From Marinomonas sp. SBI8L (GTDB lineage Bacteria; Pseudomonadota; Gammaproteobacteria; Pseudomonadales; Marinomonadaceae): 64,000 bases of DNA. Below, piece after piece: positions 26,114 to 34,612 of this stretch; the stretch's first letter is position 1; each line of letters begins with the position of its first letter. Made by a program: the position numbers and the translations under genes. The stretch is taken from contig NZ_JSEO01000008.1 in NCBI RefSeq assembly GCF_001624705.1, positions 186,001-250,000 of the forward strand, in the 5' to 3' direction. Below the pieces are notes generated by a model. That model had not been told where the DNA came from, ran no database searches, and saw only the letters and a list, made by a program, of their open reading frames with translations.

Positions 26114-28420
26114 ATGGTGGACAAACTAAGTCAAGATCCAGAAATCATTCAAGAATTTATTATTGAAGGTGCAGGGTGTGCAAGCTGTGTGGGTAAGATA
26201 GAAACGGCCATTGCCAAGGTCGCCGATGTGGACTTTGTTGCCATGAACTTTGTCGATAGGAGCGTGTTGGTAAAAGGCAATGCCAAAGGTGATCTTATTG
26301 TAAAAGCCGTGCAGGATGCGGGTTATCACGCCAAGGTTTCTAACGCGCAAACAGCACAGGCCAGCCAAGAAGAGAAAGAGCAAGCAGAGGCACTTTATTA
26401 TAAAAAGTTGATGAAGCATTGCTACCTCGCTTTGGCTTTAGGCGTGCCATTAATGTTTTATGGTTTGTTTATCGGTGAAATGACAGTGACATCAGGCACA
26501 GAGCAAATCGCTTGGTTGCTTGTGGGGTTACTGACATTAGCTGTGATGCTTACTTCAGGTCGACACTTTTACCTTGGCGCTTATCGCTCTTTTAAAAATC
26601 ATAATGCCAATATGGATACCTTGATTGCTTTGGGCACAGGGACGGCTTGGCTTTATTCTATGGTGGTTGTATTAGCGCCTGATATTTTGCCTTTAATGGC
26701 ACGTCATGTGTACTTTGAAGCCAGTATGATGATTATCGGTCTAATTAACCTTGGCTTAGCATTAGAGCTTAAAGCCAGAGGAAAAACCTCAGAAGCCGTG
26801 AAGCGTCTAATAGGTTTGCAGGCTAAATCGGCCAGCGTAATTCGTGATAACCAAGAGGTAAAAATAAGCCTAGAAGAAGTCAGGCTAGGTGATAAAGTTA
26901 AAATCAGGCCCGGTGAAAAAATCCCAGTGGACGGTATTATCCTTGAAGGCCATTCAAGTCTAGATGAAGCCATGTTAACGGGTGAACCTATGCCTGTGGC
27001 AAAAGGTCCGGATGATGAGGTTGCGGCAGGTACCATCAATACCAAGGGCAGTTTTATTTTTAAAGCCACGCGTATTGGTAAAGACACGGCCCTAGCGCAA
27101 ATCATTCAAATGGTTAAACAGGCTCAAAATGCTAAACCGGCAATTGGTCGATTAGCGGATACGATCTCGGCTTACTTTGTACCAAGTGTGATGATATTAG
27201 CGGTAATTACTGGACTTATCTGGCTTAACTTTGGGCCTGATCCAGTAGTGGCCTTCGCCATCGCCAGCGCCTCTACCTTACTTATCATTGCCTGCCCTTG
27301 TGCCTTAGGTTTAGCAACGCCCATGTCTGTTATGGTGGGTGTTGGAAAGGCTGCAGAAGCAGGTGTCTTGATACGAAATGGTGAAGCCTTGCAAACCGCG
27401 TCTGATTTATCTGTTGTGGTATTGGATAAAACTGGCACCATTACCCAAGGTAAGCCTTCAGTCACTGACATTGAATGTTTTGGCGGCTTCACCCAAACAG
27501 AAATTTTAAAATTTGCAGCAAGTTTGGAGTTAAATTCTGAGCACCCTTTAGGCATGGCGATTGTTAATTCAGCTCAAGAGAAGTCCATTTCACTTGCTAG
27601 TGTGGAGAGCTTTAATGCCATTAGCGGTAAAGGGATAACAGGTTATGTAGAGCAGCATTCGTTAGCATTAGGTAATCAAGGCTTTATGCTAGAGCAAGGT
27701 GTCGATATTCGCTCACAGCAAGACTTAGCTAAGGCTTATGCAAGCTCAGCAAAAACGCCTTTGTATTTTGCGATAGATGGCAAGTTAGAGGCCATGATTG
27801 CGATTTCTGACCCCATTAAATCTGATTCGATTTCGGCGATAGAAGCGCTACTAGGGCAGGGTCTTAGAGTTATCATGCTAACGGGAGATAATACTCATAC
27901 GGCCGCCGCAGTCGCTAAACATGTGGGTATTGAAGAATACTTTGCCGACGTTTTACCAGCGGATAAAGCGGATATTATTAAAAAGCTACAGGCCCAAGGA
28001 GAAACGGTCGCCATGGTTGGGGATGGTATTAATGATGCCCCAGCACTGGCCTTAGCCAATGTTGGTTTTGCCATAGGTACTGGGACAGATGTAGCAATAG
28101 AAAGTGCTGATATAACCCTGATGCGTGGTGCGCTAACTAGCGTGGTGGATGCTATTGAGATCAGCAAAGCCACATTGAAAAATATTAAGCAAAATCTATT
28201 TGGCGCTTTTATTTATAACCTCATAGGCATTCCATTGGCCGCAGGTGTGCTTTATCCCTTCTTTGGTATTTTACTCAGCCCAGTGATTGCAGGTGCTGCC
28301 ATGGCCTTATCCTCAGTGACTGTGGTGACTAACGCCAATCGATTACGCTTGCTGAATTCCTCAATAAAAAAACCACTAAAAACCTCGCAGCAAACCTTAC
28401 AAAGAGGAGAAATAGCATGA
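26114..28420 (+). CDS. copA: Cu(I)-translocating P1B-type ATPase CopA
   Basis: A 768-residue P-type ATPase. One N-terminal HMA domain has the CASC copper site (residues 22-25). Eight transmembrane segments follow with the CPC motif (about 393-395), the actuator TGE, the phosphorylated DKTGT (about 437-441), SEHP in the nucleotide-binding domain and GDGINDAPAL. The late YN (in YNLIGIP) and MxxSS (MALSS) pairs in the last membrane segments define the Cu(I) subgroup P1B-1. It exports cytosolic copper to the periplasm, feeding the CusCBA-type pump upstream. Own MerR-type promoter; translationally coupled to the next gene. Confidence 0.95.
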   Translation: MVDKLSQDPEIIQEFIIEGAGCASCVGKIETAIAKVADVDFVAMNFVDRSVLVKGNAKGDLIVKAVQDAGYHAKVSNAQTAQASQEEKEQAEALYYKKLMKHCYLALALGVPLMFYGLFIGEMTVTSGTEQIAWLLVGLLTLAVMLTSGRHFYLGAYRSFKNHNANMDTLIALGTGTAWLYSMVVVLAPDILPLMARHVYFEASMMIIGLINLGLALELKARGKTSEAVKRLIGLQAKSASVIRDNQEVKISLEEVRLGDKVKIRPGEKIPVDGIILEGHSSLDEAMLTGEPMPVAKGPDDEVAAGTINTKGSFIFKATRIGKDTALAQIIQMVKQAQNAKPAIGRLADTISAYFVPSVMILAVITGLIWLNFGPDPVVAFAIASASTLLIIACPCALGLATPMSVMVGVGKAAEAGVLIRNGEALQTASDLSVVVLDKTGTITQGKPSVTDIECFGGFTQTEILKFAASLELNSEHPLGMAIVNSAQEKSISLASVESFNAISGKGITGYVEQHSLALGNQGFMLEQGVDIRSQQDLAKAYASSAKTPLYFAIDGKLEAMIAISDPIKSDSISAIEALLGQGLRVIMLTGDNTHTAAAVAKHVGIEEYFADVLPADKADIIKKLQAQGETVAMVGDGINDAPALALANVGFAIGTGTDVAIESADITLMRGALTSVVDAIEISKATLKNIKQNLFGAFIYNLIGIPLAAGVLYPFFGILLSPVIAGAAMALSSVTVVTNANRLRLLNSSIKKPLKTSQQTLQRGEIA

Positions 28421-28770
28421 TTCTGGTGAATTTACTTGGACTTTTACTCATTGCATTTATCGTTTGGTGGTTCTGGTTATATCAGCAAAAACCACAAGTG
28501 TTTGATGCTGAGCATCAGGTAATTAAAGTCAGCTCTGGTGTTTATCTCCCTGCTAAATTGATGCTCAAGGCGAATCAGGCTGTACAACTTAGGTTCTTAA
28601 GAGAAGATGAGGCTGCTTGCTCCCAAACCCTAGTAATACCGGATCTAGGTATCAGTGTTGATTTGTCTTTGGGTAAGGAAACCTTGGTCGACTTACCGGC
28701 GTTAGCGAAAGGAGAGTATGCATTTCATTGTCAGATGCAGATGTATCGTGGGCAATTGCTGGTGGCTTAA
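28417..28770 (+). CDS. Membrane-anchored cupredoxin-like protein
   Basis: 117 residues: one N-terminal membrane helix (residues ~3-23), then a compact beta-rich domain with AACSQTLVIPDLGISVDLSLG and a C-terminal FHCQMQMYRGQL loop. This matches the EfeO/cupredoxin_1-like domain often encoded next to copA, with potential Cys/His/Met copper ligands in the final loop. Probably a periplasm-facing copper carrier receiving metal from CopA. The ATG overlaps the copA stop (ATGA), so translation is coupled. Confidence 0.75.
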   Translation: MILVNLLGLLLIAFIVWWFWLYQQKPQVFDAEHQVIKVSSGVYLPAKLMLKANQAVQLRFLREDEAACSQTLVIPDLGISVDLSLGKETLVDLPALAKGEYAFHCQMQMYRGQLLVA

Positions 28771-28830
28771 TCTTACTTTTATTCAGCCTTATTTCTAATT
28801 AACCTAGCTTCTGCTTATCTTAGCTATTAG

Positions 28831-28864
28831 GAGGGAGAGTAAAGCGATGACCTCACTCTCCCTC
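28831..28864. terminator. Terminator between convergent copper genes
   Basis: Perfect 10-bp arms GAGGGAGAGT (28831-28840) and ACTCTCCCTC (28855-28864), followed by TATTTATT on the plus strand. It lies between the ends of the cupredoxin-like gene and the copD-like gene. Confidence 0.65.
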
Positions 28865-28885
28865 TATTTATTCGTGACTATCAAT

Positions 28886-29740
28886 TTAGGGGCTAACTAA
28901 GGTACTCAGAAAAGCGCTTAAACTTAAAATCCCGAAACCAAGGTAAATCTCAGCTTTTAAAGATGAGGCCATTTTTTCTGAACCATTCTTTGTTTGAAAA
29001 TTAGGTACTAGTTTAAATTTATGCCATGCCGCGAGCGCTAAGATAGCCAAGACTAAAACTAGTTTGATAGCCAATGCTGCTCCCCAATTAGATATTAATA
29101 ACTCTAATTGAAAACCCGTAATGACATACACCAGAGCGACACCTGCTAACAGCAAGAAGGGCATGATAAAACTGGCGTAATAGCCAAATTTTTCTAGTAG
29201 CTCTTCGACGGTTTGTGCTCTTTCTAAGTTAACCAAACACCATAAAGGGTAGAGGCTGCCTAACCAGAGAAAAGCAATGAGGATATGCAAACTCAAGATA
29301 CCTTTTTCAATCACACCCAGCTCAGCAAGATGGCCTGTAAAAGCAAAAGATAAGATGATGCTGACTAGCATACATATTAATAAAACTCGGTTTATGAAAA
29401 GGTAATATAAAGCCGCAAAAGCACAGGTTAATAACCCAAAATTTAACGCCATACCTAAGCCAGAGTCATACAAAATACTTATCATCAGAGGGTCAAATAA
29501 CCCTGCAAGACCTTCTTCTGCAAAAGCGCCAACCCTCACCCAAAAGAAGCCCAGACTAGTAAAGAATAAAGTGAGTAGGCTAATTAAAAAATAAGACTTT
29601 AAGCTTTTGATAAAGTGAGTAGATAAGGTCTTTTTGAGCGAACTTGTTTGGCTCAAAAAGAGGCCAAAAGCGGATCCAACAAGACCTGATAACGCGAGAT
29701 AGAGAGCGAGCCTAAAAACTAAGCTGATGCTTTCCCACAT
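28886..29740 (-). CDS. CopD-family copper resistance membrane protein
   Basis: 284 residues with about eight hydrophobic helices. The C-terminal half (LLLAGVALVYVITGFQLE, NWGAALAIKLVLVLAILALAAWHKFKL) matches the CopD domain of PcoD/YebZ-like inner-membrane proteins, including the AxKxxLVxxxLxxAxxHxxxxxP pattern. Predicted to sit in the cytoplasmic membrane and work with the CopC protein encoded upstream, probably in copper uptake or trafficking; the direction of transport by this family is debated. Third gene of a minus-strand trio convergent with copA. Confidence 0.83.
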   Translation of the reverse strand: MWESISLVFRLALYLALSGLVGSAFGLFLSQTSSLKKTLSTHFIKSLKSYFLISLLTLFFTSLGFFWVRVGAFAEEGLAGLFDPLMISILYDSGLGMALNFGLLTCAFAALYYLFINRVLLICMLVSIILSFAFTGHLAELGVIEKGILSLHILIAFLWLGSLYPLWCLVNLERAQTVEELLEKFGYYASFIMPFLLLAGVALVYVITGFQLELLISNWGAALAIKLVLVLAILALAAWHKFKLVPNFQTKNGSEKMASSLKAEIYLGFGILSLSAFLSTLVSP

Positions 29741-29842
29741 AATCGTCTCCTTTAATATTTTGTGAAGTTCAAGGTGTCACAGATACTGATAAGCTTTCTA
29801 TCAGTGTTTCAACCATGCAACCTTGAACGTTAGTAAAGACTA

Positions 29843-30187
29843 TTATTTTTGGTTAAAGCTAATCTTGCTTTTCATTTTATGGCCATCGCTGCCTAGGGTA
29901 ATCCACTCTAGGCTATATTGGCCTTTCTCTAACGTGGGAAGCGGGATCAAGAAATGAGTATTGGCTTTTGCACTGGGTTTAAAGTTAAGGGGGATTTTTT
30001 TGCCTTGGTTCTTAAGGGACAACTTAATTAAGCGAGAAGAGTTTTTAAAATTTAACTCAATAGCCGCGAGAGGTGTGTCATAGCTAGCATTATTAGCTGG
30101 AATGGAAGTGAGTATTTTTGCATGAGCAAATAGGTTGCTGCTAAATAAGATGCTAAAGCCAAGGATTAAAGAAATCAGCGTTTTCAT
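29843..30187 (-). CDS. copC: CopC-family periplasmic copper-binding protein
   Basis: 114 residues with a signal peptide ending at FAHA, so the mature protein begins with the HAKILTSIPANNA stretch, i.e. the N-terminal His and HxxLxxSxPA signature of true CopC. The C-terminal LGSDGHKMKSKISF supplies the SxDGH copper site. It is the better conserved of the two CopC proteins in the window. Upstream of copD on the same strand, with 100 bases between. Confidence 0.87.
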   Translation of the reverse strand: MKTLISLILGFSILFSSNLFAHAKILTSIPANNASYDTPLAAIELNFKNSSRLIKLSLKNQGKKIPLNFKPSAKANTHFLIPLPTLEKGQYSLEWITLGSDGHKMKSKISFNQK

Positions 30188-30243
30188 AGAGTTTGTCTCG
30201 TTTGAATAAAATAAAAAATTTAGGGTTTAAACTTAATAATGAG

Positions 30244-30594
30244 CTAAACAAGTGAGACTTTTGGTGGACGTATAAGGCGAGATAAAGGGGTATCAGGCCA
30301 ATGAATAAAAAGGGCATGACGGTCACCCAAAAAAGGTAAAGCCAAGCTTTTATCTAGATCTAAAATCAGGGCTGAACAGGTGTCTATATGACAGCATTCA
30401 AGCTTAGCCGTATTGGTTTGGCTTCTTCTACATTCAGTGTCTAAAAATGCTTGCGAGTGCAAATGATTAAATGTGCGCTCAGTAGAAAGCTGAGAACTTT
30501 CTGGGTTAAGGGCGTTAGCATGACCAAAAGGTGAGGCTTGGGCACTCAAGGATAATAAGCATAATATCATTAAGCTCAATACCTTAAACCACAT
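30244..30594 (-). CDS. Small secreted Cys-containing protein of the copper island
   Basis: 116 residues from the ATG at 30594, chosen over the ATG at 30600 because GAGGG lies seven bases upstream of the former and directly on the latter. Signal peptide to about ALAS-type site (SAQASP). Cysteines occur as CRRSQTNTAKLECCHIDTC. The C-terminus SRLIRPPKVSL mirrors SLYRPPISTL in the secreted protein at the other end of the island, suggesting distant paralogy. Heads the minus-strand copC-copD group. Function unknown; copper binding in the periplasm is the natural guess. Confidence 0.6.
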   Translation of the reverse strand: MWFKVLSLMILCLLSLSAQASPFGHANALNPESSQLSTERTFNHLHSQAFLDTECRRSQTNTAKLECCHIDTCSALILDLDKSLALPFLGDRHALFIHWPDTPLSRLIRPPKVSLV

Positions 30595-30848
30595 AGACAT
30601 ACCCTCGTTTCATAAGAGGTTAAATATAACATTTCGACTATTAGATCACTAGCTTTCAGGCACTTTGATAGTGACTGAGTTTGGTTCAGAATATTCAATA
30701 TAATCTCTTTTCTTTCTGCCTTGAGACTTTTATGATGGCGCAACTTAAAGTCACATGCCTAGCATCTTTTTGATCTAGATGGTTTGAGTAAAATCACATG
30801 TGGCCTTTAAATTAGACCTTTATTCTAGACATTAAGAGAGACAAGACA

Positions 30849-31688
30849 ATGCAAAAAACTGACTCAAAAAGTTGGTTTAGCCTCATAAAGTTAGTGGAGT
30901 CCAGCGCTTGGTTCCAAGGCTTTATCATTAGTATCATCATTATTGCGGCGTTAACCGTGGGTGCGAAAACCTACTCCTTGCCGCCAGCGGTTGAAATAGC
31001 CATTAACTACCTTGATAGCTTTATTACTATCTTTTTCTTAGTTGAAATTATTTTACGCTTTGTAGCTTGTGATAATAAACGGGCATTCTTCAAAGACCCT
31101 TGGAATATTTTTGACTCTATTATCGTGATTGGTAGCCTTTTACCCATCTCAGAAAGTGACATGGTATTAGTGGGGCGCTTGTTAAGAGTGTTTCGTGTAC
31201 TGCGTCTGGTTTCCATCATTCCAGATCTACGTTACTTGATAAATGCCTTATTAAAGGCCATCCCAAAAATGGGCTATATCGCCCTTTTGATGTTTATTAT
31301 CTTTTACCTATTTGCCGCTGTAGGTGCCATCTTCTTCGAAAATGTGAACCCGGTTTTGTGGGGTGATATTGCCACTGCCATGCTGACACTCTTTAGGGTG
31401 GCGACCTTCGAAGACTGGACGGATGTCATGTATGAAACCATGGCCGTTTATCCTTTTAGTTGGATCTACTACATCATCTTTATCTTCTTAACTGCCTTTG
31501 TTTTCTTAAACATGATGGTGGGTGTGGTACTTGATGTCATGACACAAGAAACCAATAAACAGGAGCATGATGCACAAGAACAGAACCATGCTGAGCTCAT
31601 GAATCAGATGCAGCAAATGCAACAGCAGATCATCGCTTTAAATGAAAAGCTTGATGACAAAATGAATGAGAAAAACGATAAAAACTAG
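30849..31688 (+). CDS. Voltage-gated cation channel, NaChBac/BacNav-like, with acidic FEDWTD filter
   Basis: 279 residues with six transmembrane segments. S4 has four arginines at three-residue spacing (R110, R113, R116, R119 in GRLLRVFRVLRL), as in voltage sensors. The pore loop reads T186-F-E-D-W-T-D192, where sodium-selective BacNavs have TLESWxx. The acidic positions E188, D189 and D192 correspond to those introduced in the engineered calcium channel CavAb (TLDDWSD). The C-terminal 45 residues are a Gln/Met-rich coiled coil, as expected for the tetramerising tail. I infer a tetrameric inner-membrane channel possibly permeable to calcium. Single gene with its own terminator. Confidence 0.88.
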   Translation: MQKTDSKSWFSLIKLVESSAWFQGFIISIIIIAALTVGAKTYSLPPAVEIAINYLDSFITIFFLVEIILRFVACDNKRAFFKDPWNIFDSIIVIGSLLPISESDMVLVGRLLRVFRVLRLVSIIPDLRYLINALLKAIPKMGYIALLMFIIFYLFAAVGAIFFENVNPVLWGDIATAMLTLFRVATFEDWTDVMYETMAVYPFSWIYYIIFIFLTAFVFLNMMVGVVLDVMTQETNKQEHDAQEQNHAELMNQMQQMQQQIIALNEKLDDKMNEKNDKN

Positions 31689-31718
31689 TATTTAACGTGT
31701 TTTAATCTGCTAGATAAG

Positions 31719-31742
31719 AAGAGGGCGAAAGCCCTCTTTTTT
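31719..31742 (+). terminator. Rho-independent terminator
   Basis: GAGGGC-GAAA-GCCCTC hairpin with A-rich left flank and a run of six T, 30 bases after the channel gene. Confidence 0.9.
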
Positions 31743-31863
31743 ATGAGTTAAGCCTATATAAGCTTTAGTGAATACTATTTTATATTTCTCTAACATGTTA
31801 ATTTATATAAAGAATACTATTGAAAATAATCAGCAAACATCGTGAAAAGGATTTTATAACGAT

Positions 31864-32553
31864 ATGTTCAAATCTAGTCTATTTACTTTCTTCGGCACTC
31901 TTTTATTGCTTTTAACTGGTTGTGCTTCCCCAACTAAAATGGCCTTCAACAATGATTCAGCTAAAGCGCTTGAATCAGGCAATCCCATCTATTTAATGAC
32001 AGCTAACCTAAAGAATGTTTATAAAACAGATTATCAGCCTGAACTAAGTGTTGTTCATGTTGTAAGGGGTGAAGCAAATACTTCTTCAGATAGGTTAAAT
32101 TTCGTCATAGATGATAATGCAAAATTTGAAACTGATGACCCTATAGTCGGAAATAGTTACTACCTAAGCATGGAATTGCCAGAAGGAAATTACACCATAA
32201 ACGGATTAACAAGCCGAAGTTCGTCCTTCCCAATTCATGGTTATTTTTATACTCCTATCAATCATGACTTGAAAGCAGAAGGTAATAGTATTTATTACTT
32301 AGGACATGTTGAGGCGATAGTGAGAGAAAGAGTGGGTGATGAATTTAGGGCTGGTTCTGTTATCCCTTTATTAGATCAGTCAGTTTCAGGTGCCTCAGGA
32401 GGAACCTTTGACATTGAGATTACAGATAACTGGATACAAGATAGAAAACAGTTTTTAAGTAAGTTTCCTATGTTAGAAGGTCAGACTATCACTAAAGCAA
32501 TATTGCCTGAATTTGATAGAGAAAAAGCTCAGAAAATGTGGGAAGGTGAATAA
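31864..32553 (+). CDS. Putative lipoprotein of unknown function
   Basis: 229 residues. The N-terminal hydrophobic stretch ends in LLLTGCASP, a lipobox with the acylated Cys at residue 19; residue +2 is Ala, so outer-membrane sorting is expected. The mature part looks beta-rich (YLSMELPEGNYTINGLTS, SIYYLGHVEAIVRERVGDEF) like carboxypeptidase-regulatory or DUF2846-type lipoproteins, but I do not recognise a family with confidence. AT-richer than its neighbours. Isolated between terminators. Confidence 0.7.
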   Translation: MFKSSLFTFFGTLLLLLTGCASPTKMAFNNDSAKALESGNPIYLMTANLKNVYKTDYQPELSVVHVVRGEANTSSDRLNFVIDDNAKFETDDPIVGNSYYLSMELPEGNYTINGLTSRSSSFPIHGYFYTPINHDLKAEGNSIYYLGHVEAIVRERVGDEFRAGSVIPLLDQSVSGASGGTFDIEITDNWIQDRKQFLSKFPMLEGQTITKAILPEFDREKAQKMWEGE

Positions 32554-32562
32554 AACAGAATC

Positions 32563-32597
32563 AAACAAGCAGTCTAAATGGCTGCTTACTTGTTTTT
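32563..32597 (+). terminator. Terminator after the lipoprotein gene
   Basis: AAGCAG (32567-32572) pairs with CTGCTT (32582-32587), extended by outer CAA/TTG pairing, followed by TTGTTTTTG. Confidence 0.7.
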
Positions 32598-33055
32598 GAT
32601 AACTCGACCTCAGTTACTCTTTAGGCCATCTAGGCTGAAAAGAAAATATAATCCTGAAACGAGTAAATATTCCCCAGATTACTTTGCTGCAATTTACCGA
32701 AGAGTTCGGTTTAGCGTTTGAATTTGGGGAATAACCATTCTTATTTCACGTTTGAGTTTATTCACAACCATTTAAATTTTTGTTCATCTAATTAAGTTGT
32801 TCTGCCAAATAATCCACAAGTAGGCATGTTTTAGGCAATAGTGTCTGCCTATGGATAAAGCATGTAGATAATCGAGTTATGGAAACTTATAAAAAAGAGC
32901 TGATACTAAGCTTTAACTCTGGCTATTTTTACTCGGAATTTCATAAGGGTATCTAGCATCCGTAAGCGGATAATGTGTCAGTATCTAATTGACAAGTAAT
33001 TCTCATTTTCATTTACTTCATAGGGTTAGACATTATTTTTAGCTAGAGACACCCT
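32598..33055. other. Intergenic region upstream of the bestrophin gene
   Basis: About 450 bases with no supportable gene. It is AT-rich; a 25-codon ATG frame at 32880 and short remnants near 32690 have no ribosome site or recognisable product. The right end carries the promoter and Fur-like site described separately. Confidence 0.6.
32989..33017 (+). promoter_or_regulatory. Promoter with overlapping Fur-like box
   Basis: TTGACA (32989-32994), 17-base spacer, TTTACT (33012-33017). Read on the minus strand, 32992-33010 matches 13 of 19 positions of the Fur consensus GATAATGATAATCATTATC, with the GAAAATGAGAAT half well conserved. Position over the promoter would suit repression. Confidence 0.4.
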
Positions 33056-33982
33056 ATGATTGTTCGCAATAAACCCAATGCATTCAGACTTTTCTTTATT
33101 ATACGAGGCTCAGTGGTTTTACGTGTTTTCCCGCAAATCGCTTTTATAACGCTTCTTGGGGCAGCGGTTGCTCTCTTTCAATATTATTATCCCTTATTGT
33201 TCCCTTCTTTTACTTTGGCGCCTCTAGCGCTTCTTGGAGTAGTGTTATCCCTCTTTTTGGGCTTTAGGAATAATGCGAGTTATGACAGGTGGTGGGAGGC
33301 AAGAAAGCAGTGGGGGCAACTTATCGTTCATTCTAGAAGTTTAGCGAGACAGTCTGTGTCCTATATTCATTGCAATGAAAAAGCAGGTAAAAAGGCGCAC
33401 CAACGTCTTATCTATCTGACGATTGCCTTTAATCATGCCCTTAGACACCAATTGCGAAAGTCAGACCCATGGGAAGATATCGAAAAGTATTTAAAACAAG
33501 ATGATCTTTTACCATTACGAAAGTCCCATAATATTCCTGATGCCCTATTAAGGCTAATGGGGAAGCAGCTTGCTATTTGTCGAGATAAAAAACTTGTGTC
33601 TGAATTTTTAATTCCAAGTTTAGATCAACACGTGACTAAAATGGCGGAGGTTCAAGCAGCTTGTGAGCGCATACAAGGTACGCCAATTCCTTTTGCTTAT
33701 ATGTTGTTAGTGCAACGGACAGCTTATCTTTATTGTTTCATTCTTCCTTTTGGGATTGTTGCTTCGCAGGGGCTGGTTACCCCTCTCTTTTGTGCCATTG
33801 TGGCTTATACCTTTTTTGGGTTTGACGCCCTAAGTGAAGAACTACAAGAGCCTTTTGGTCTGTCTGCTAATGATTTAGCTTTAAATGCCATGACGCGCAC
33901 AACGGAAATTAACCTACTCGAAACCTTGGGAGAAACACACTTTCCAGAGCCTATCGAGGCTAAAAACCATCGCATTGAATAA
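33056..33982 (+). CDS. Bestrophin-family ion channel
   Basis: 308 residues of the bestrophin/UPF0187 (RFP-TM) family. Signatures are LGFRNNASYDRWWEARKQWG near residue 75, IPFAYMLLVQRTAYLYCFILPF around 215, and the YTFFGFDALSEELQEPFG stretch with the acidic cluster of the cytosolic exit. Four main transmembrane regions. Bacterial homologues form pentameric channels (KpBest conducts cations), so this is probably an inner-membrane ion channel. An upstream promoter carries a Fur-like box, hinting at metal-related control. Single gene. Confidence 0.88.
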   Translation: MIVRNKPNAFRLFFIIRGSVVLRVFPQIAFITLLGAAVALFQYYYPLLFPSFTLAPLALLGVVLSLFLGFRNNASYDRWWEARKQWGQLIVHSRSLARQSVSYIHCNEKAGKKAHQRLIYLTIAFNHALRHQLRKSDPWEDIEKYLKQDDLLPLRKSHNIPDALLRLMGKQLAICRDKKLVSEFLIPSLDQHVTKMAEVQAACERIQGTPIPFAYMLLVQRTAYLYCFILPFGIVASQGLVTPLFCAIVAYTFFGFDALSEELQEPFGLSANDLALNAMTRTTEINLLETLGETHFPEPIEAKNHRIE

Positions 33983-34052
33983 CAGAAAACACTGAATTTA
34001 AATTAGTGATTTAAGCTAGGGCTAGAAGAAATAGCTTGTAGAAAGAGACTTG

Positions 34053-34496
34053 CTATTGATTCACTTTAGGATGCCAAATGCCTTGTTTTTGGACAAAGTC
34101 ATTTGGTTTTAATAGCTGGCACTTTTTCATACTCAAACAACCGCAACCAACACAGCCTGCTAGGTTGTCTTTTAAAAACTGCATGCGTTTCATTTTATCT
34201 TCAAGATCTGCTTGCCATTTATTGGCAACTCTCTCCCAATCACGCTTGGTAGGTGTCTTATTCATAGGGAGGCTTTCTAATTCAAGAATAATTTCTTCCA
34301 AGGTAAAACCGACGGATTGTGCAACCTGAATTAAAGCAATTCTTCTTAGCATAGAGGAATGATAGCGGCGTTGATTACCACTGGTTCTAGTGGAGTGAAT
34401 TAATCCTTTTTTCTCATAAAAACGCAACGCAGACCCAGCCACACCACTGAATTCAGAGACTTCACTTATTGTTAAATTTTTATTAATTTTCATCAT
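34053..34496 (-). CDS. soxR: Redox-sensitive transcriptional activator SoxR
   Basis: A 147-residue MerR-family regulator. The N-terminal winged helix reads LTISEVSEFSGVAGSALRFYEKKGLI; a dimerisation helix follows, and the [2Fe-2S] cluster is bound by CVGCGCLSMKKC (C-x2-C-x-C-x5-C, about residues 119-130), the diagnostic SoxR motif. It senses redox-cycling compounds or nitric oxide through oxidation of the cluster. The gene is divergent from a Rid-family gene whose promoter contains a matching SoxR box. Confidence 0.93.
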   Translation of the reverse strand: MMKINKNLTISEVSEFSGVAGSALRFYEKKGLIHSTRTSGNQRRYHSSMLRRIALIQVAQSVGFTLEEIILELESLPMNKTPTKRDWERVANKWQADLEDKMKRMQFLKDNLAGCVGCGCLSMKKCQLLKPNDFVQKQGIWHPKVNQ

Positions 34497-34541
34497 CTTA
34501 AGTGACCATAATAAATGATATTTAGAACGTATCTAAATAAC

Positions 34542-34572
34542 TTGACTTAAAGTTAACTTTAACAATTATACT
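34542..34572 (+). promoter_or_regulatory. SoxR-activated promoter
   Basis: TTGACT (34542-34547) and TATACT (34567-34572) are 19 bases apart. The spacer contains the perfect 16-bp palindrome TTAAAGTTAACTTTAA (34547-34562), whose core AAGTTAACTT equals the centre of the SoxR consensus. It points to the Rid-family gene at 34613. Confidence 0.75.
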
Positions 34573-34612
34573 GGCCGAAATTTTGAAAACAATATGAAAT
34601 AGGTGTGTATTA

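Noticed and set aside
26704-27555. Two long minus-strand open frames across copA
   Set aside because: Antisense shadows of a conserved P-type ATPase with no start signals.
32690-32740. Remnant of a gene ending near 32733
   Set aside because: Short protein-like stretches in two frames could not be tied to any family or start.
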